Shown here piece by piece: positions 1 to 10,500 of a DNA stretch of 64,000 nucleotides (position 1 is the first letter of the stretch; each line of letters opens with the position of its first letter). This DNA comes from Clavaria fumosa (lineage: Eukaryota; Basidiomycota; Agaricomycetes; Agaricales; Clavariaceae), in NCBI GenBank assembly GCA_951802425.1, contig OX637798.1, positions 2,356,001 to 2,420,000 of the forward strand. The letters run 5' to 3'. The notes under the pieces are model-generated. The model searched no databases, was not told the DNA's origin, and worked only from the letters and a program-made list of their open reading frames with translations. The position numbers were made by a program, and so were the translations under genes.

Positions 1-505
1 CCTCACGGAGTTTTGTCATGGCGTTGAGATGCGCCTTGATATCTCCGCTCTCGTCGCATAGCATTGACTGTAGCCTGCGTCGAGTATCTACTTTGTGTAG
101 CTGACTCTTTCTTGTAGCGTCATTACGGATTGCGGTCCACATTTGACTCGCAGACTTTGACTTGATGAGAGTAGCGAGGCGGGGGGAAACGGTGGTGAGC
201 ATTACATGCTGCGCACCGTATTCCTTTTGCTCGTACTCATCGAGTCTCTTTTCTTTTTCTTCCAACTCATCATCAGTAGCCTCAACTCCCGGTTTTTTCA
301 TCGGGATTCCATTTAACTCTGGGTAAGGAACTGGTTTTCTCGCAGTGCCATCCACATGTCGTATTAATCCCCTTGCGCCCATAGCTGTCCTGGCTTTTGA
401 CTGATAGTCTGGCCAGTTTGCTCCATCATCGCGGAGTCGAGGTACAGCAATAGCACTGTTCGAGGAGTTCGAGGCGGACATATCGGTTTGCGCGCCGGGT
501 CTCAT
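1..505 (-). CDS. Copia-type Gag polyprotein, N-terminal part
   Basis: An uninterrupted frame starts at the ATG at 505-503 (MRPGAQTDMSAS) and runs to the window edge, about 168 residues. Features typical of Copia Gag (UBN2-like) are visible: an early tryptophan patch (DDGANWPDYQSKARTAMGAR), a charged DDELEEKEKRLDEYEQKE helix, then SPRLATLIKSKSASQMWTAI and a ..LQSMLCDES.. segment, matching the usual order of start, W-x-x-Y, and the W in a helix before the small hydrophobic repeat. Gag would form the particle that packages the element RNA. The zinc knuckle and pol are outside the window. No stop is seen in the visible part, so the element may be fairly young. Confidence 0.75.
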   Translation of the reverse strand, partial: MRPGAQTDMSASNSSNSAIAVPRLRDDGANWPDYQSKARTAMGARGLIRHVDGTARKPVPYPELNGIPMKKPGVEATDDELEEKEKRLDEYEQKEYGAQHVMLTTVSPRLATLIKSKSASQMWTAIRNDATRKSQLHKVDTRRRLQSMLCDESGDIKAHLNAMTKLRE

Positions 506-740
506 AATCTATAGAGTTATAAAATCTAGAATAGACTTATTAGCTCAGTCGTAAGATTGACTGTGTTTCTATTGATCACCTAGAATAGACTTATTCTACT
601 TTATGTGATCAGCAATGTATGCAAAACGAATGAAAAACTATAGGTACTCACAGCTCAGTCGTAAGATTGACTGAGCTGTAATGCTGTGTCGCGTCTCGCG
701 TAATCATCCGTAAAAGGCAAGACAGTTTGATTACCTAACA
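506..740 (-). repeat. Copia 5' LTR and leader
   Basis: This non-coding stretch lies between the Gag start and the NLR junction. It contains a direct repeat of agctcagtcgtaagattgac (near 543 and 652) and a repeat of agaatagacttatt (near 528 and 583). An inverted tgatcac/gtgatca pair lies near 573 and 605. The start of the LTR at 740 is clear, but its inner end is not: no CA terminus is obvious. The stretch read on the minus strand as ATTATGAGACC, just at the Gag ATG, could pair with the anticodon arm of a Met tRNA, as in half-tRNA-primed Copia elements. This last point is speculative. Confidence 0.55.
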
Positions 741-2584
741 GCACTGAATTATACAATACCTATCATAAGCAGATGGAGGGTGCAGTGATAGTGCAAGGGG
801 CATTACCAAAAGAATGGAGTGCATGTATACAGGTCATAGAGGGCCATTCTGGTTGTGTCACCTCAGTGTCATTGTCTCCAGATGGCACAAGGATAATTTC
901 AGGGTCTGAAGACAAGACAGTGAGAGTATGGGATGCAGTCACTGGTGCTCATCTGCAGACACTTGAGGGCCATTCTGGTTGGGTCATGTCAGTGTCATTC
1001 TCTCCAGATGGCACAAGGATAGTTTCAGGGTCTATTGACAGGACAATGAGAGTGTGGGATACAGTCACTGGTGCTCATCTGCAGACACTTGGGGGCCATT
1101 TTGATGAGGTCACATCAGTATCATTCTCTCCAGATGGCATAAGGATAATTTCAGGGTCTGAAGACAAGACAGTGAGAGTATGGGATGCAGTCACTGGTGC
1201 TCATCTGCAGACACTTGAGGGCCATTCTAATTGTGTCACATCAGTGTCATTCTCTTCAGATGGCACAAGGATTATTTCAGGGTCTTATGACAAGACAGTG
1301 AGAGTGTGGGATACAGTCACTGGTGCTCATCTGCAGACACTTGAGGGCCATTCTAATTGTGTCACATCAGTGTCATTCTGTCCAGATGGCACAAAAATAG
1401 TTTCAGGGTCTGTTGACAGGACAGTGAGAGTGTGGGATACAGTCACTGGTGCTCATCTGCAGACACTTGAGGGCCATTCTGATTTGGTCAGATCAGTGTC
1501 ATTCTCTCCAGATGGCACAAGGATAGTTTCAGGGTCTGTCAACACAGTGAGAGTGTGGGATGCAGTTACTGGCACTCATCTGCAGACACTTGATGGCCAT
1601 TCTGCTGGTGTCACATCAGTGTCATTCTCTCCAGATGGCACAAAAATAGTATCAGGGTCTAATGACAAGACAGTGGGAGTGTGGGATACAGTCACTGGTG
1701 CTCATCTGAAAACACTTGAAGGCCATACTGGTTGGGTCAGATCAGTGTCATTCTCTCCAGATGGCACAAGGATAGTTTCAGGGTCTTATGACATGACAGT
1801 GAGAGTGTGGGATGCAGTCACTGGTGCTCATCTGCAAACACTTGAGGGCCATTCTAATTGTGTCACATCAGTGTCATTCTGTCCAGATGGCACAAAAATA
1901 GTATCAGGGTCTAATGACAAGACAGTGGGAGTGTGGGATACAGTCACTGGTGCTCATCTGCAGACACTTGAGGGCCATTCTGATTTGGTCAGATCAGTGT
2001 CATTCTCTCCAGATGGCACAAGGATAGTTTCAGGGTCTGTCAACACAGTGAGAGTGTGGGATGCAGTTACTGGCACTCATCTGCAGACACTTGATGGCCA
2101 TTCTGCTGGTGTCACATCAGTGTCATTCTCTCCAGATGGCACAAAAATAGTATCAGGGTCTAATGACAAGACAGTGGGAGTGTGGGATACAGTCACTGGT
2201 GCTCATCTGAAAACACTTGAAGGCCATTCTGGTTGGGTCATGTCAGTGTCCTTCTCTCCAGATGGCACAAGGATTGTTTCAGGGTCTTATGATAAGACAG
2301 TGAGAATATGGGATGCAGGAACTGGGGTCCTTCACATCATTCACTGTGATTCAAACAAGGGGAGGTCATGGCCATACCTCATCAATAATGGGTGGATATC
2401 CACTTCTTTCACAAGGCATAAGCTTTGTTGGATTCCTGTGACTTATCGTGACATATATGCATCCACTATTGATCAAGTGGCAGGGGTTGCACCCCAGAAT
2501 TCCATCATTTCCCTCCAATTCACTGCCTTGCATTCCTACCTCCATACACAGTTTCAAATTCCTCTGCCTTCATATCATTCTTAG
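741..2584 (+). pseudogene. NLR-1: WD40 exon of NACHT-WD40 receptor, 5' part removed by Copia insertion
   Basis: Only the 3' exon of an NLR of this family is present. It starts in the linker [13 protein letters not shown] and continues through 12 WD40 repeats of about 42 residues, each of the form LEGHSxxVxSVSFSxDGT then IVSGSxDxTVRVWD. It ends with the C-terminal blade ([12 protein letters not shown] to IPLPSYHS). The frame is open to the stop at 2582-2584. Repeats 5-7 are nearly duplicated as repeats 9-11, and repeats 6 and 10 carry a one-residue deletion ([11 protein letters not shown]). The NACHT and N-terminal exons would lie beyond the Copia element, to the left. As it stands the gene is broken. 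An aat-rich stretch follows the stop, but the usual aataaaa found in sister copies is not intact here. Confidence 0.9.
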
Positions 2585-3418
2585 CTCTTGTCCATGGGAT
2601 CCCACCAAGCACAGGCCCAGGGGTGTGAAGATGGTGAAATGAGGAAAAAAATGACTTGAATTAAAATGTGTACTCACATCTTAGTGAGAGGATTTGCATA
2701 ATGGCTTCAGTCATTTCTTTTGTATGTCAGAGGTTTGAATAATAATCAGAGCAGCCAAACTGCTTCAGGAAGCCTTGTGCCATTGGTTCCAAGTCCATAA
2801 GCACTGCACTTCCCATCATCAAATGTATGTAGCCCCCAGAGACTTCCTGACACAGTTATTCTTTCATGCAACATGCTTATGCAAGAAGATATACAGGTAT
2901 TGTTAGAAACCCATGCCCCAATGGGTTGAAGCAAGAATGTTATGATAGCACCATCACACTAACAAATTTACCTCAAGAGAGACAAAGCTGATAATGAGCA
3001 GAGGCAAAGCTGACAACAGACAAGGGATGCTGTCATGCTGATGTACAGAGAATGAAAACTACACCTCATGAAGAGACATATTATCATATATTTTGATCAA
3101 GATTACATCCAGGTCAGAAGATAATTATAGATACAGCTGGTCACTGCAGGAACGGAAAGAAGGCCAAAACAAAACAAAAAAAAGGAAGAAAAAAAAAATT
3201 AACCGAGAGACAACACTGCTGAGATGCACAAGGGGAGGCGTTCCGCATTGACGACTATCATGAGCGAGTAGCGATAGATACAAAAAAAAAACAAGAAAAG
3301 GGGGAGAGGGTAAAGGTGGGGAGAGGCTGAATGGCTGAATGGCGAAAAAAGAATAGATTATGCACTATTACAAGGCGAGCGTTTGAGACAAAGCCGCAAA
3401 ATGAGAGGGCGGGGGCGT
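2585..3418 (+). repeat. NLR downstream spacer, repeat unit copy 1
   Basis: This A/T-rich non-coding region follows the NLR stop and recurs after every NLR (18929, 34829, 43511, 53726, 63548). Landmarks are gatggtgaaatgagga, the block gccccaatgggttgaagcaagaatgttatgatag, gattacatccaggtcagaag, and gactatcatgagcgagtagcgatag. It probably contains the NLR 3' UTR and, on the other strand, the 3' end of the G-alpha gene. I see no coding potential in it. Confidence 0.8.
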
Positions 3419-5331
3419 TTACATTAGTTCCGTGTGGCGCAGATGGTCTCGCAGTATGATCTCTTCTACTAAGGGAAGGTGGGTGATTGGTTAGTCACAA
3501 GCTCGCTGCAAACAGGGTGCGAATGGGGAGGGGAGACCAGAGGAGGCTTATCGGTGCCCAGGTTGACCGCCGTGGATTCTGTATCCTGTGCGCACAGATG
3601 CCATCAACGCGGAATGGGTAAAACGAAGGCCAATACATACGATGACTGAAGTAAGGTGAAAGAAGAAGGGGCGTGGCCCGGGGGAGTGTTTCCGTTGTAT
3701 CTCCCTGAAGTGCTGCTGGAAGCAACCATCAGACAACAACGAAATAGGATAGAACGAAAGGAACACTTGGTCGCAGTAGGCAGGTCATTCTTCGGATCGG
3801 CAAAGCTGGGCACGCTGTCCCTGATGCGGACGCCGCGGTGCAGCATCGAGTCGAGGATGTCGCACTTGTTGAGGAAGAGGATCATCTGCGTGTGCGTGAG
3901 CCACTTGCGCGCGCACACCGCCTGCCACAGCAGGTATCTGTCCTTGAGCCGGTTCATGCGTCGGTCCTCATTAGGCTTCCCGTCGAAGCACGAGATGGGC
4001 GCGAGGAAGATGATCACGTTCATGTCGTCAAAGGAGGAGTACCATACGGCGCGCTGTGTGAAGACGCGGGGGAGTTGGTCAGCGGGCCTGGACACCTTCG
4101 GGTATAAATGGTACGCACGGATGACCGGGTCCCGCCCACATCGTACATGAGCCACTCCTGCGACCTGTATCGATTCGGCGGAGGGGCGGTCAGAATGAAG
4201 GCCGCTTTCAAAAGGAGGGGCGGGGGAAATAAAGAGAATGGAACGCACCGTGGTCAAACACGAATTTGTACTCCTGCATGCCAAGCGTGCGCAGACGGGC
4301 TCGAATGACATCTGCGTCCGTCGGCTGGTAGTGGGGCGTGGCGGCTCGCTCGACGTCGTTCAGGAGGCTGCGCAGGGGCAAAGCGGGTCAGCACGCAGCA
4401 CAGCAACGAAAGAGCAAGAATAATAATAATAATAAAGCAATAGTCCCGAACGTCACACCGATATGCACAATCCTGGGGTCTCCTCAAGCCTGACGTTCCG
4501 TTTGGCCAGAGCGGACTGCAACATAAGGTCCTCCCATATCGCCTTCATGTCGTCCGCGAACGACGCAATGACTTCCGTGATGTCGTTCAGCTCCGCGCCC
4601 CAACCGCGCCTCGCAACGCGGGGGTCGGCTGCTGCACCTCTCCCGCGGCAGCAGCCGCAGCGGTGGACGGCCCGCCCACAGCGGAAGCGGTCCAGCGCGG
4701 TCTTCCACCCGTTGCGCGAGTTGATCGAGAACTCTCGCTGCTGCTGCACGCCGAATGCCGCGACGGTCGCGGGGCTCGTGTCCGCATCGTCGAACGGAGC
4801 GGCGGTCGTGATGAAGGTGGAGTGCACCTCGCTCGCGGCGGCGCCGAGACGCCGATCTAAGTCCGTCTGGACGCGTGCGACGAGAGACTCCGGTGTGGGC
4901 GGCAGCTATAGCGGCGGAGGAGGAGGGGAGAGAGGGCGTGGAGGTTTTGGAGCACCTGGCTATTTCGTCTCAGAGGAGGTCGAACACGGTGTTGACATTG
5001 CGGACGTGGTTGAGCTGGATGACGGCGCGCCATGAGGCGCGTTCTTCCTGCTATTCACGGCGGGCGTAGGTGATCAGCATGTGAAAAAGTGGGTTGATAA
5101 TGGGTGTGAGAGAAATAATAAGACCCACTGCTCTCGTTCTGTCCCAGGAGGAGGACCTTGACGGGGCGCTGAGCGCTGCCTTCTCCTGGCGGATCTACTC
5201 GTCGATCTCCTCGCTGAAGCGGCGGGCGTGGGACTCGGCGAACTCGCGCGCCTCGCGCTGTGCGGGCGTCTCGTCGCACGGGGGAGCAAGGGCAACGGCG
5301 AGGGGGGGTCGTCGTCACTGATGCGCGGCAT
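3419..5331 (-). pseudogene. G-alpha-like pseudogene A1 (complete span, decayed)
   Basis: This is a minus-strand heterotrimeric G-protein alpha subunit of the divergent basidiomycete type. Reading from 5331: MPRISDDDP, then a P-loop remnant LLLGQNES; helical-domain exons containing SINSRNGWKTALDRFRC and ADDMKAIWED; switch I (ADVIRARLRTLG); switch II (MYDVGGTRS); NVIIFLAPISCFD; the guanine-recognition motif NKCD; and HLTSVI with the terminal exon EEIILRDHLRH and stop at 3419-3421. Breaks: frameshifts and a stop (GACGAGTAG) in exon 1, and loss of the 21-nt exon that completes the P-loop in sister copies. It alone keeps the frame across the ..DTSPATVAAFG.. segment that is deleted in A2, A4 and A5. 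It is probably non-functional. Confidence 0.85.
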
Positions 5332-5863
5332 GTCTTGGACGGGAATTCTGAGTGGATGGATGGGGGAAGGATGGGGGAAGGGACGTGAGACGGACGGGTG
5401 CGTGGACAAGTGCTGAACGCTGAGGCGGGAGATGGGTGTTGGAGGTGGGGAAGAGGGAGGAGGAGGAGTAGGAGGAGAGAGCTGTGAGCATCGTAGGTTT
5501 AAAAAAGAGGACAGAAATTTCGTAATCGAATCATCGAATGAAATGAAATCCTTCCCCAAACTGGAGGTGAATCATCGATCGGAGAAACGAGTACTTCGCA
5601 TTCGACCGAGATTTGATGAGTATCGATGACATCATCGTCGGGTCACAACATTGCACCATGACCACGATGAGGCACATGACCAATTTCTCAATCACACACA
5701 CAGAAAGAGATAGTTCTATTCCAATCTCAGACTGGCTGGATCTCAGCCTCGAGATCGGTCATCTCGAACCGAGCTCAAGATCGGTCATCTCGAACCAAGC
5801 CGAGATTTGCAACTCTGAACACTCTCAGAGACACTTTCCCTTTAGCCATCCATCGACATTGTA
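5332..5863. other. Non-coding spacer between G-alpha A1 and NHX fragment
   Basis: The stretch contains a GA/GGA-rich tract (about 5450-5480) upstream of the minus-strand G-alpha start, and a short tandem of gatcggtcatctcgaacc near 5753-5802. Related sequence occurs upstream of the NHX pieces at 36690 and 57040. I see no gene in it. Confidence 0.6.
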
Positions 5864-6670
5864 GTGTACCTTCTGAGTTGTCTTTCATCGACTTGTTTGG
5901 AAGCTTATTTATTTATTCCCTTCTCTGAGGTGATCAACTTCTTTTACAGGCACGCCCGCGGCCAACAGAACGAAGAGCTGCCGTATTCATACCAGATGAC
6001 GCTCTTCTGGGCCGGTCTGCGCGGCGCCGTCGGTGTCACTCTGGCTGCAGGCTTCAAAGGGCCCAACGCGCAGAGGCTCCGGACGACCGTGCTCATCGTC
6101 GTCGTGCTCGCTGTCATCTTTTTTGGCGAGACATGGGTATGGATGCTCGAGATCCTCAGAATCCGCACGGAGGTCGAGGGCGAGGGCGCGTCCAGCAGCG
6201 AGGAGGAGGACGGCGGCGATGGGCGGAATCACCGAAGCACGCGCCTAAGCAGACTTGGACGATGGCAGCTCCACTTTGACGACGAGCTGCGTATCTGACG
6301 CATAGGAAACAGATGTTCCCACGCGGCGACCCTGCACGCACTACGCGACATACAACCGTCAGCACGGGATGCGCAGATGCTAAACCCAGGCGTACTGTTC
6401 TCTGCCGCGTCGTCGGAGTCATACAAGTCGGACAGGGAGGAGGTACTGCCGATGGCGCCGACGAAGTCCGCTGCTGGTGGTAGTCGTAGTCGTGGGAACG
6501 GCGAGGAGGGCCAGGGTCGGACAGCGGATGGGGAACTTGTTGGGGGTGACGATGGCCGGTGGTTCCAGACGTTTGAGGAGCGGGATCTGCTGCCCATCTT
6601 CTCGAACGCGACGGCAAGCCAGACGTTCCACGCGCGTAAGGTGCGGCGGACTGCGTCAGGCATTGCGGCT
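5864..6670 (+). pseudogene. NHX-type Na+/H+ antiporter C-terminal fragment N1
   Basis: The first part (to the stop at 6296-6298) encodes the last membrane segments of a CPA1 Na+/H+ exchanger. It has INFFYRHARGQQNEELP, then the conserved FWAGLRGAVGVTLAAGFKG block and a hydrophobic TTVLIVVVLAVIFFG helix, followed by an acidic cytoplasmic tail. After a frame change the tail resumes (GRWFQTFEERDLLPIFSNAT, about 6545-6620). The N-terminal two-thirds of the transporter is absent, so this cannot be a working antiporter. In the intact family the protein exchanges Na+ or K+ for H+ across endosomal, vacuolar or plasma membrane. Equivalent fragments lie in every spacer. Confidence 0.8.
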
Positions 6671-6689
6671 GCTGGTCGAATTCGCAGCA

Positions 6690-7290
6690 GCGGTACAAGA
6701 CGCAACTTCAGGAGACAGTGTTTTTCAGCGAAGTGCTGCTGCTGCTGCTGCTGTGGTTGGTATAGTGGTAGCGAGGCGCGCCGGGAGACGCCGCTCCCGC
6801 TGGCGGCGGCAGAGGAGGGGTGACTCTGACGCTGGGCAGGCGGAGGAGAGACCGTAGGGGCTTCGGAGAGCCGAGCCATTTCGTCGGAGAGGATCTCGAG
6901 AGAGGTGTTGACGTTGCGGTTGAGATTGAGCTGGATGACGGTGCGCCACGAGTCGCGTGCCTCATGCCATTCGCAGCGGGCGTAGGTAATTCCCACGTCT
7001 GCGGTGTGTGCGTGTGATGGAGGTTCCATGAGCGATAGCATTGGAATCAACGAGCGTCAGAGGTGGGATCAGCGAGCGTCAAGGGATGAGCGGCTCACTT
7101 TTGACGATGGTAGATTGGCCTGGTACACGTCGTCTAATCAGCATTAGGGTTGAAGATGATGGAAGTGTGGGGAGAAATTACGCACCGCTGTCAGGAGGAC
7201 GTTTGTGGGGTGCCCCCCACATCTCAGCTCCTCGTCCTGGCAAATCTGCCTGCCGATCTTGTCGCTAAAGTGGCGAGCGTTGGGGGGACG
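6690..7290 (-). pseudogene. Second G-alpha paralogue, 5'-half fragment (module 1)
   Basis: Reading the minus strand from 7290: the end of exon 1 (RQICQDEEL then HPTNVLL); a possible 21-nt exon near 7105-7125 ending ..TIVKN; an exon with WRTVIQLNLNRNVNT and LSDEMARLS (about 6990-6860); and one with AEKHCLLKLRL (about 6745-6710). This is the same exon order as G-alpha A1, so it is a second paralogue. The P-loop GQSES of exon 1 is missing. Downstream exons are replaced by the NHX tail on the opposite strand. It is a relic. Confidence 0.7.
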
Positions 7291-7410
7291 GGGAGCTCGT
7301 ACGGCCAGTGGTTCCAGGCGCTTGACAAACGGTACATGCTGCCCATCGTCTCAAAGGCGACGGCGAGCTGGACGTTTTATGTAAGTGAGGGGCGGCAGCG
7401 GATGTCGGGG
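7270..7410 (+). pseudogene. NHX antiporter tail fragment, second copy (module 1)
   Basis: The plus strand reads SYGQWFQALDKRYMLPIVSK, closely matching the NHX cytoplasmic-tail block at 6545-6620 (GRWFQTFEERDLLPIFSNAT). It is joined directly to antisense G-alpha exon 1 sequence, so it is a rearrangement scar. It ends before the NLR-2 upstream region. Confidence 0.65.
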
Positions 7411-7464
7411 CGGGGTACGTGGTTTGGGGACACGCTGGGGAGGACAAGCTCCTTGTTTGGGAGG

Positions 7465-7540
7465 TCGCGTCACATGACACCGGCCATCGATAAGCATCGT
7501 CGCCAACTTGCGTCTTTCGTCGACACGACTAGTATCAATC
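7465..7540 (+). promoter_or_regulatory. Conserved NLR-2 5' flank
   Basis: The block tcacatgacaccggccat followed by cgataagcatcgtcg and a tctttcgtcgacac element lies 67-107 bp before the ATG of every NLR that retains its 5' end. The TCACATGA palindrome here is at 7470-7477. Its conservation amid otherwise shuffled spacers suggests promoter or 5' UTR function. No TATA box is evident. Confidence 0.45.
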
Positions 7541-10500
7541 ATGCGCAAGGCTCTTGACACCACCCTCGCGAAGCTAAAGTCATCTGCAGGACCTCAGTCT
7601 CTTGCCTTCATTAGCCTCCAGAATGCTCTTGCACTTCTCCAGGAGGTTGCGGGGAAGTCGGGTGTACCAGGACTGCAGGAAGGTATCAATGGATTTGTGG
7701 TTCTCCTGGATGCTATTCAAGTGCGTGAAGCATCTCATTTACTGTGCCGTCGCATCGCTCGCTAACCATCCATACAGAAAACTTCACAGAACAGCAGTGA
7801 CTTGGAATCACTCGACCGGCGCGTTCGAGACTTGCATATAATGCTGCAAGAGGCATCCGATGGTGGGTCCCTGTCCACAGCAATGACTGACCGTATCAAC
7901 CACTTGTCTGAGTGAGTTACTGTCCCTCGATGCAATGTTTTGTTGATCTCAGCCTCGAATGGCAGATCATGGAAGTCTGTTGGCGAGCAGGCACAACATA
8001 TGATCATGCGCAACCACTTGAAGCGTTTCCTCACTCGCAACCGTGATACTGTTGAGATTACGGGCCTTATCTCTGCTATCAATGACTCAATCCAACAATT
8101 TCTTGTAAGTAGATGGTTTGTACCTTTCGGAGACCGTGATTGAGCTGTGGCTACCCCAAGGTTCAAAGCACACTTGCCATTGAGTCCGCAATTGCAGTGA
8201 GTTCATGAGCCATAAATTGGCATAGTTGTACAGATGTGACTGACTAATTGCTAGGAACATGCTGCCCGAGTTGAGGAACATGCTGCCCGAGCTGAGGCTA
8301 GCCTTCAGGTTTGTCTCTTCCTGTCAGTGTCCTTATCTTGTTCATCATGTTCATCATATAATTAATTTATCAGGAAATCAAGACAAGGCTCGATGACTAC
8401 AGTATGGTTTATTCGTAATTTGATTTAGTGCTTTACTTATGTTTGGTTCACAGCTGATCTCAATCTGCCCCATGCCACCACTGCTGGCTTCAGTTGCAAT
8501 AATAAGCTAGTCCCATGTCTTGATGGTACTCGGAAACAGATTCTTGATGAGCTATATCAATGGATTGGTCATGATATCGAAGACCTCTCCCAGGAGGGCA
8601 TACTCACATCCTCTGACCATTTATGTGTCATGGGGACTCGGCAGATATTTTGGATCAATGGTGTAGCTGGGAGTGGGAAGACAACAATTGCTTACACTGC
8701 TGCAGAGTACTGTGAGGACAAAGGAATGCTTGCTGCAAGCTTCTTCTGCTCCAGGGATAATGCTGATTGCAGCAACCTTAATTTGGTTTTCACCACCATT
8801 GCCTATCAGTTGGGACAGTTCTGTCCAGAGTTTAAGGCTGGTCTTGCAGAAGTGGTCAGGTCAAATCCTGATGTTGTCTACTCCAATGTCTCCTATCAGT
8901 TGAAAAAGATGATTGTCAAACCATTGCTTGCCATGAGGAACAAGTTCCCTCGAGGTTTAGTGGTGATTGATGCTTTAGATGAATGCAAGGATGACAATTC
9001 CACATCCACCATTCTGGCATCTTTGTCTCAACACATTGACAAGTTATTCCCATTGCAATTCCTCATCACCAGTAGACCAATTCTCCAGATCACTGGAGCT
9101 TTTCAACATCCACATCTCATCAATACAACCAGGCCATTGATTCTTCATCAAGTCAAATTGGATGTCATTAAAAGTGATATCAAGTGTTATCTGGGATGGC
9201 ACCTTGGTGCCATCAAGCAGAAATATGACATTCCTGGAACCTGGCCATCCTCAAGAGATGTTGAAGCCTTGACCAATATGTCCTCAGGGCTGTTCATATT
9301 TGCTGCCACTGCAGCAAGATTCATTGATGCTGCTGATCCCAGGGGGCAATTGAAGATACTTTTGGACACAGAGTCCACTACTGGCTTCTCTCCTTTGCAA
9401 CATCTGGATCAGTTGTACTCCCAAGTGCTCAACACTGCATTCCCAGATATTTCTGACCACCTTGGAGCCAAATTACAATTGATTCTAGGTGCCATTGCCA
9501 CCCTTCAGGATCCTCTCCCATCAGATCAATTGGAGGATCTGCTTGGTTGTGAAGTCTATGGTTATCTTCAGCAGTTACAGGCAATCATCACCCTTCCAAA
9601 TGATGGTGTTGGAGTGATTAGATTGATCCACCCATCATTCTTTGATTTCATTGTGGATTCTACCAGATGCCATGATGAGCAGTTTAGAATCAATCTTGAA
9701 GAGCAGCACACCATCATGGCAGAGAAATGCTTGACCATGATGAAAAGGCTAAAGAAGGATATTTGTAGCATAAGAGATCCCACCAAATTCAACCATGAGG
9801 TTCTAGATCTCTCAGAGATGATATCCAATCACATCTCATGCAGCCTGCAGTATGCATGTAGATATTGGGGTGTGCATGTTTGCAGTGGCAAGCTTTCAAG
9901 TGATATATTGAAGCTTCTGGAGAATTTCTGCTCAAATCATTTATTACACTGGATAGAGGTCTGCAGCCTTCTTGGACATCTGAGAGATGCATTGCAAATG
10001 TTGGTATCTGTGCATGCCTGTCTTGCAGTAAGTGCATATCCTTGTCAGTTGAAGTTGGCAAAACTAACATGTAATCCTTTTTGCAGATCAGGAAAGATGT
10101 GCATATGACAGGCTCAGATTTGTTATATGATGGTCAAAGATTGATTCAAGAGTTCTTTCCAGCCATCAGTGTCTCTGCTTTGCAGGTGTATTTTTCAGCT
10201 TTACCCTTCACCCCAACTGCCACTGAATTATACAATACCTATCATAAGCAGATGGAGGGTGTGGTGATAGTGCAAGGCGCATTACCAAGACATTGGAGTG
10301 CATGTCTACAAGTCATAGAGGGCCATTCTAATTGGGTAAAATCAGTGTCATTCTCTCCAGATAGCACCAGGATTGTTTCAGGGTCTGCTGACAAGACAGT
10401 GAGAGTGTGGGATGCAGTGACTGGTGCTCATTTACATACACTTGAGGGCCATTCTCACCAGGTCACATCAGTATCATTCTCTCCAGATGGCAGAAGGATA

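Larger units (their letters stand above)
1..740 (-). mobile_element. Ty1/Copia LTR retrotransposon, 5' end, inserted in NLR-1
   Basis: The element reads on the minus strand and runs off the left edge of the window. Its outer end, reading minus from 740, is TGTTAGGTAATC, a typical TG-type LTR start. It abuts NLR sequence resuming at 741 (gcactgaatt), which in the other copies is preceded by ccaactg. The element therefore interrupts the NLR-1 WD40 exon. The expected 5-bp target duplication is gcact (741-745), but the other flank lies outside the window. A Gag frame starts at 505. Confidence 0.85.

Noticed and set aside
741..2300. The regular 126-bp periodic DNA as a satellite or CRISPR-like array
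   Set aside because: The period corresponds to 42-codon WD40 repeats within an open frame. There are no spacers, and the context is eukaryotic.
2900..2935. Short inverted-looking motif around gccccaatgggttg in each downstream spacer as an attachment or replication site
   Set aside because: The palindrome is only about 4-5 bp per arm and is explained as part of a conserved 3' UTR unit. Nothing else supports a functional site.
4463..5035. Plus-strand frame of 190 codons within G-alpha A1
   Set aside because: It is the antisense of recognisable G-alpha exons, and the equivalent frames in other modules are not conserved.
3419..5331. G-alpha A1 as a functional gene
   Set aside because: Its later exons are well preserved, but exon 1 has a frameshift and stop and the P-loop exon is missing, so no GTP-binding protein can be formed.
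5864..6298. NHX N1 as a small intact membrane protein
   Set aside because: It covers only the last membrane helices of a much larger transporter, has no convincing start, and its tail continues out of frame downstream.
6229..7050. Long minus-strand frame of 273 codons rich in S, P and R
   Set aside because: Only the part near 6850-7000 is G-alpha coding. The rest is the antisense of the GC-rich NHX tail, with low-complexity composition.
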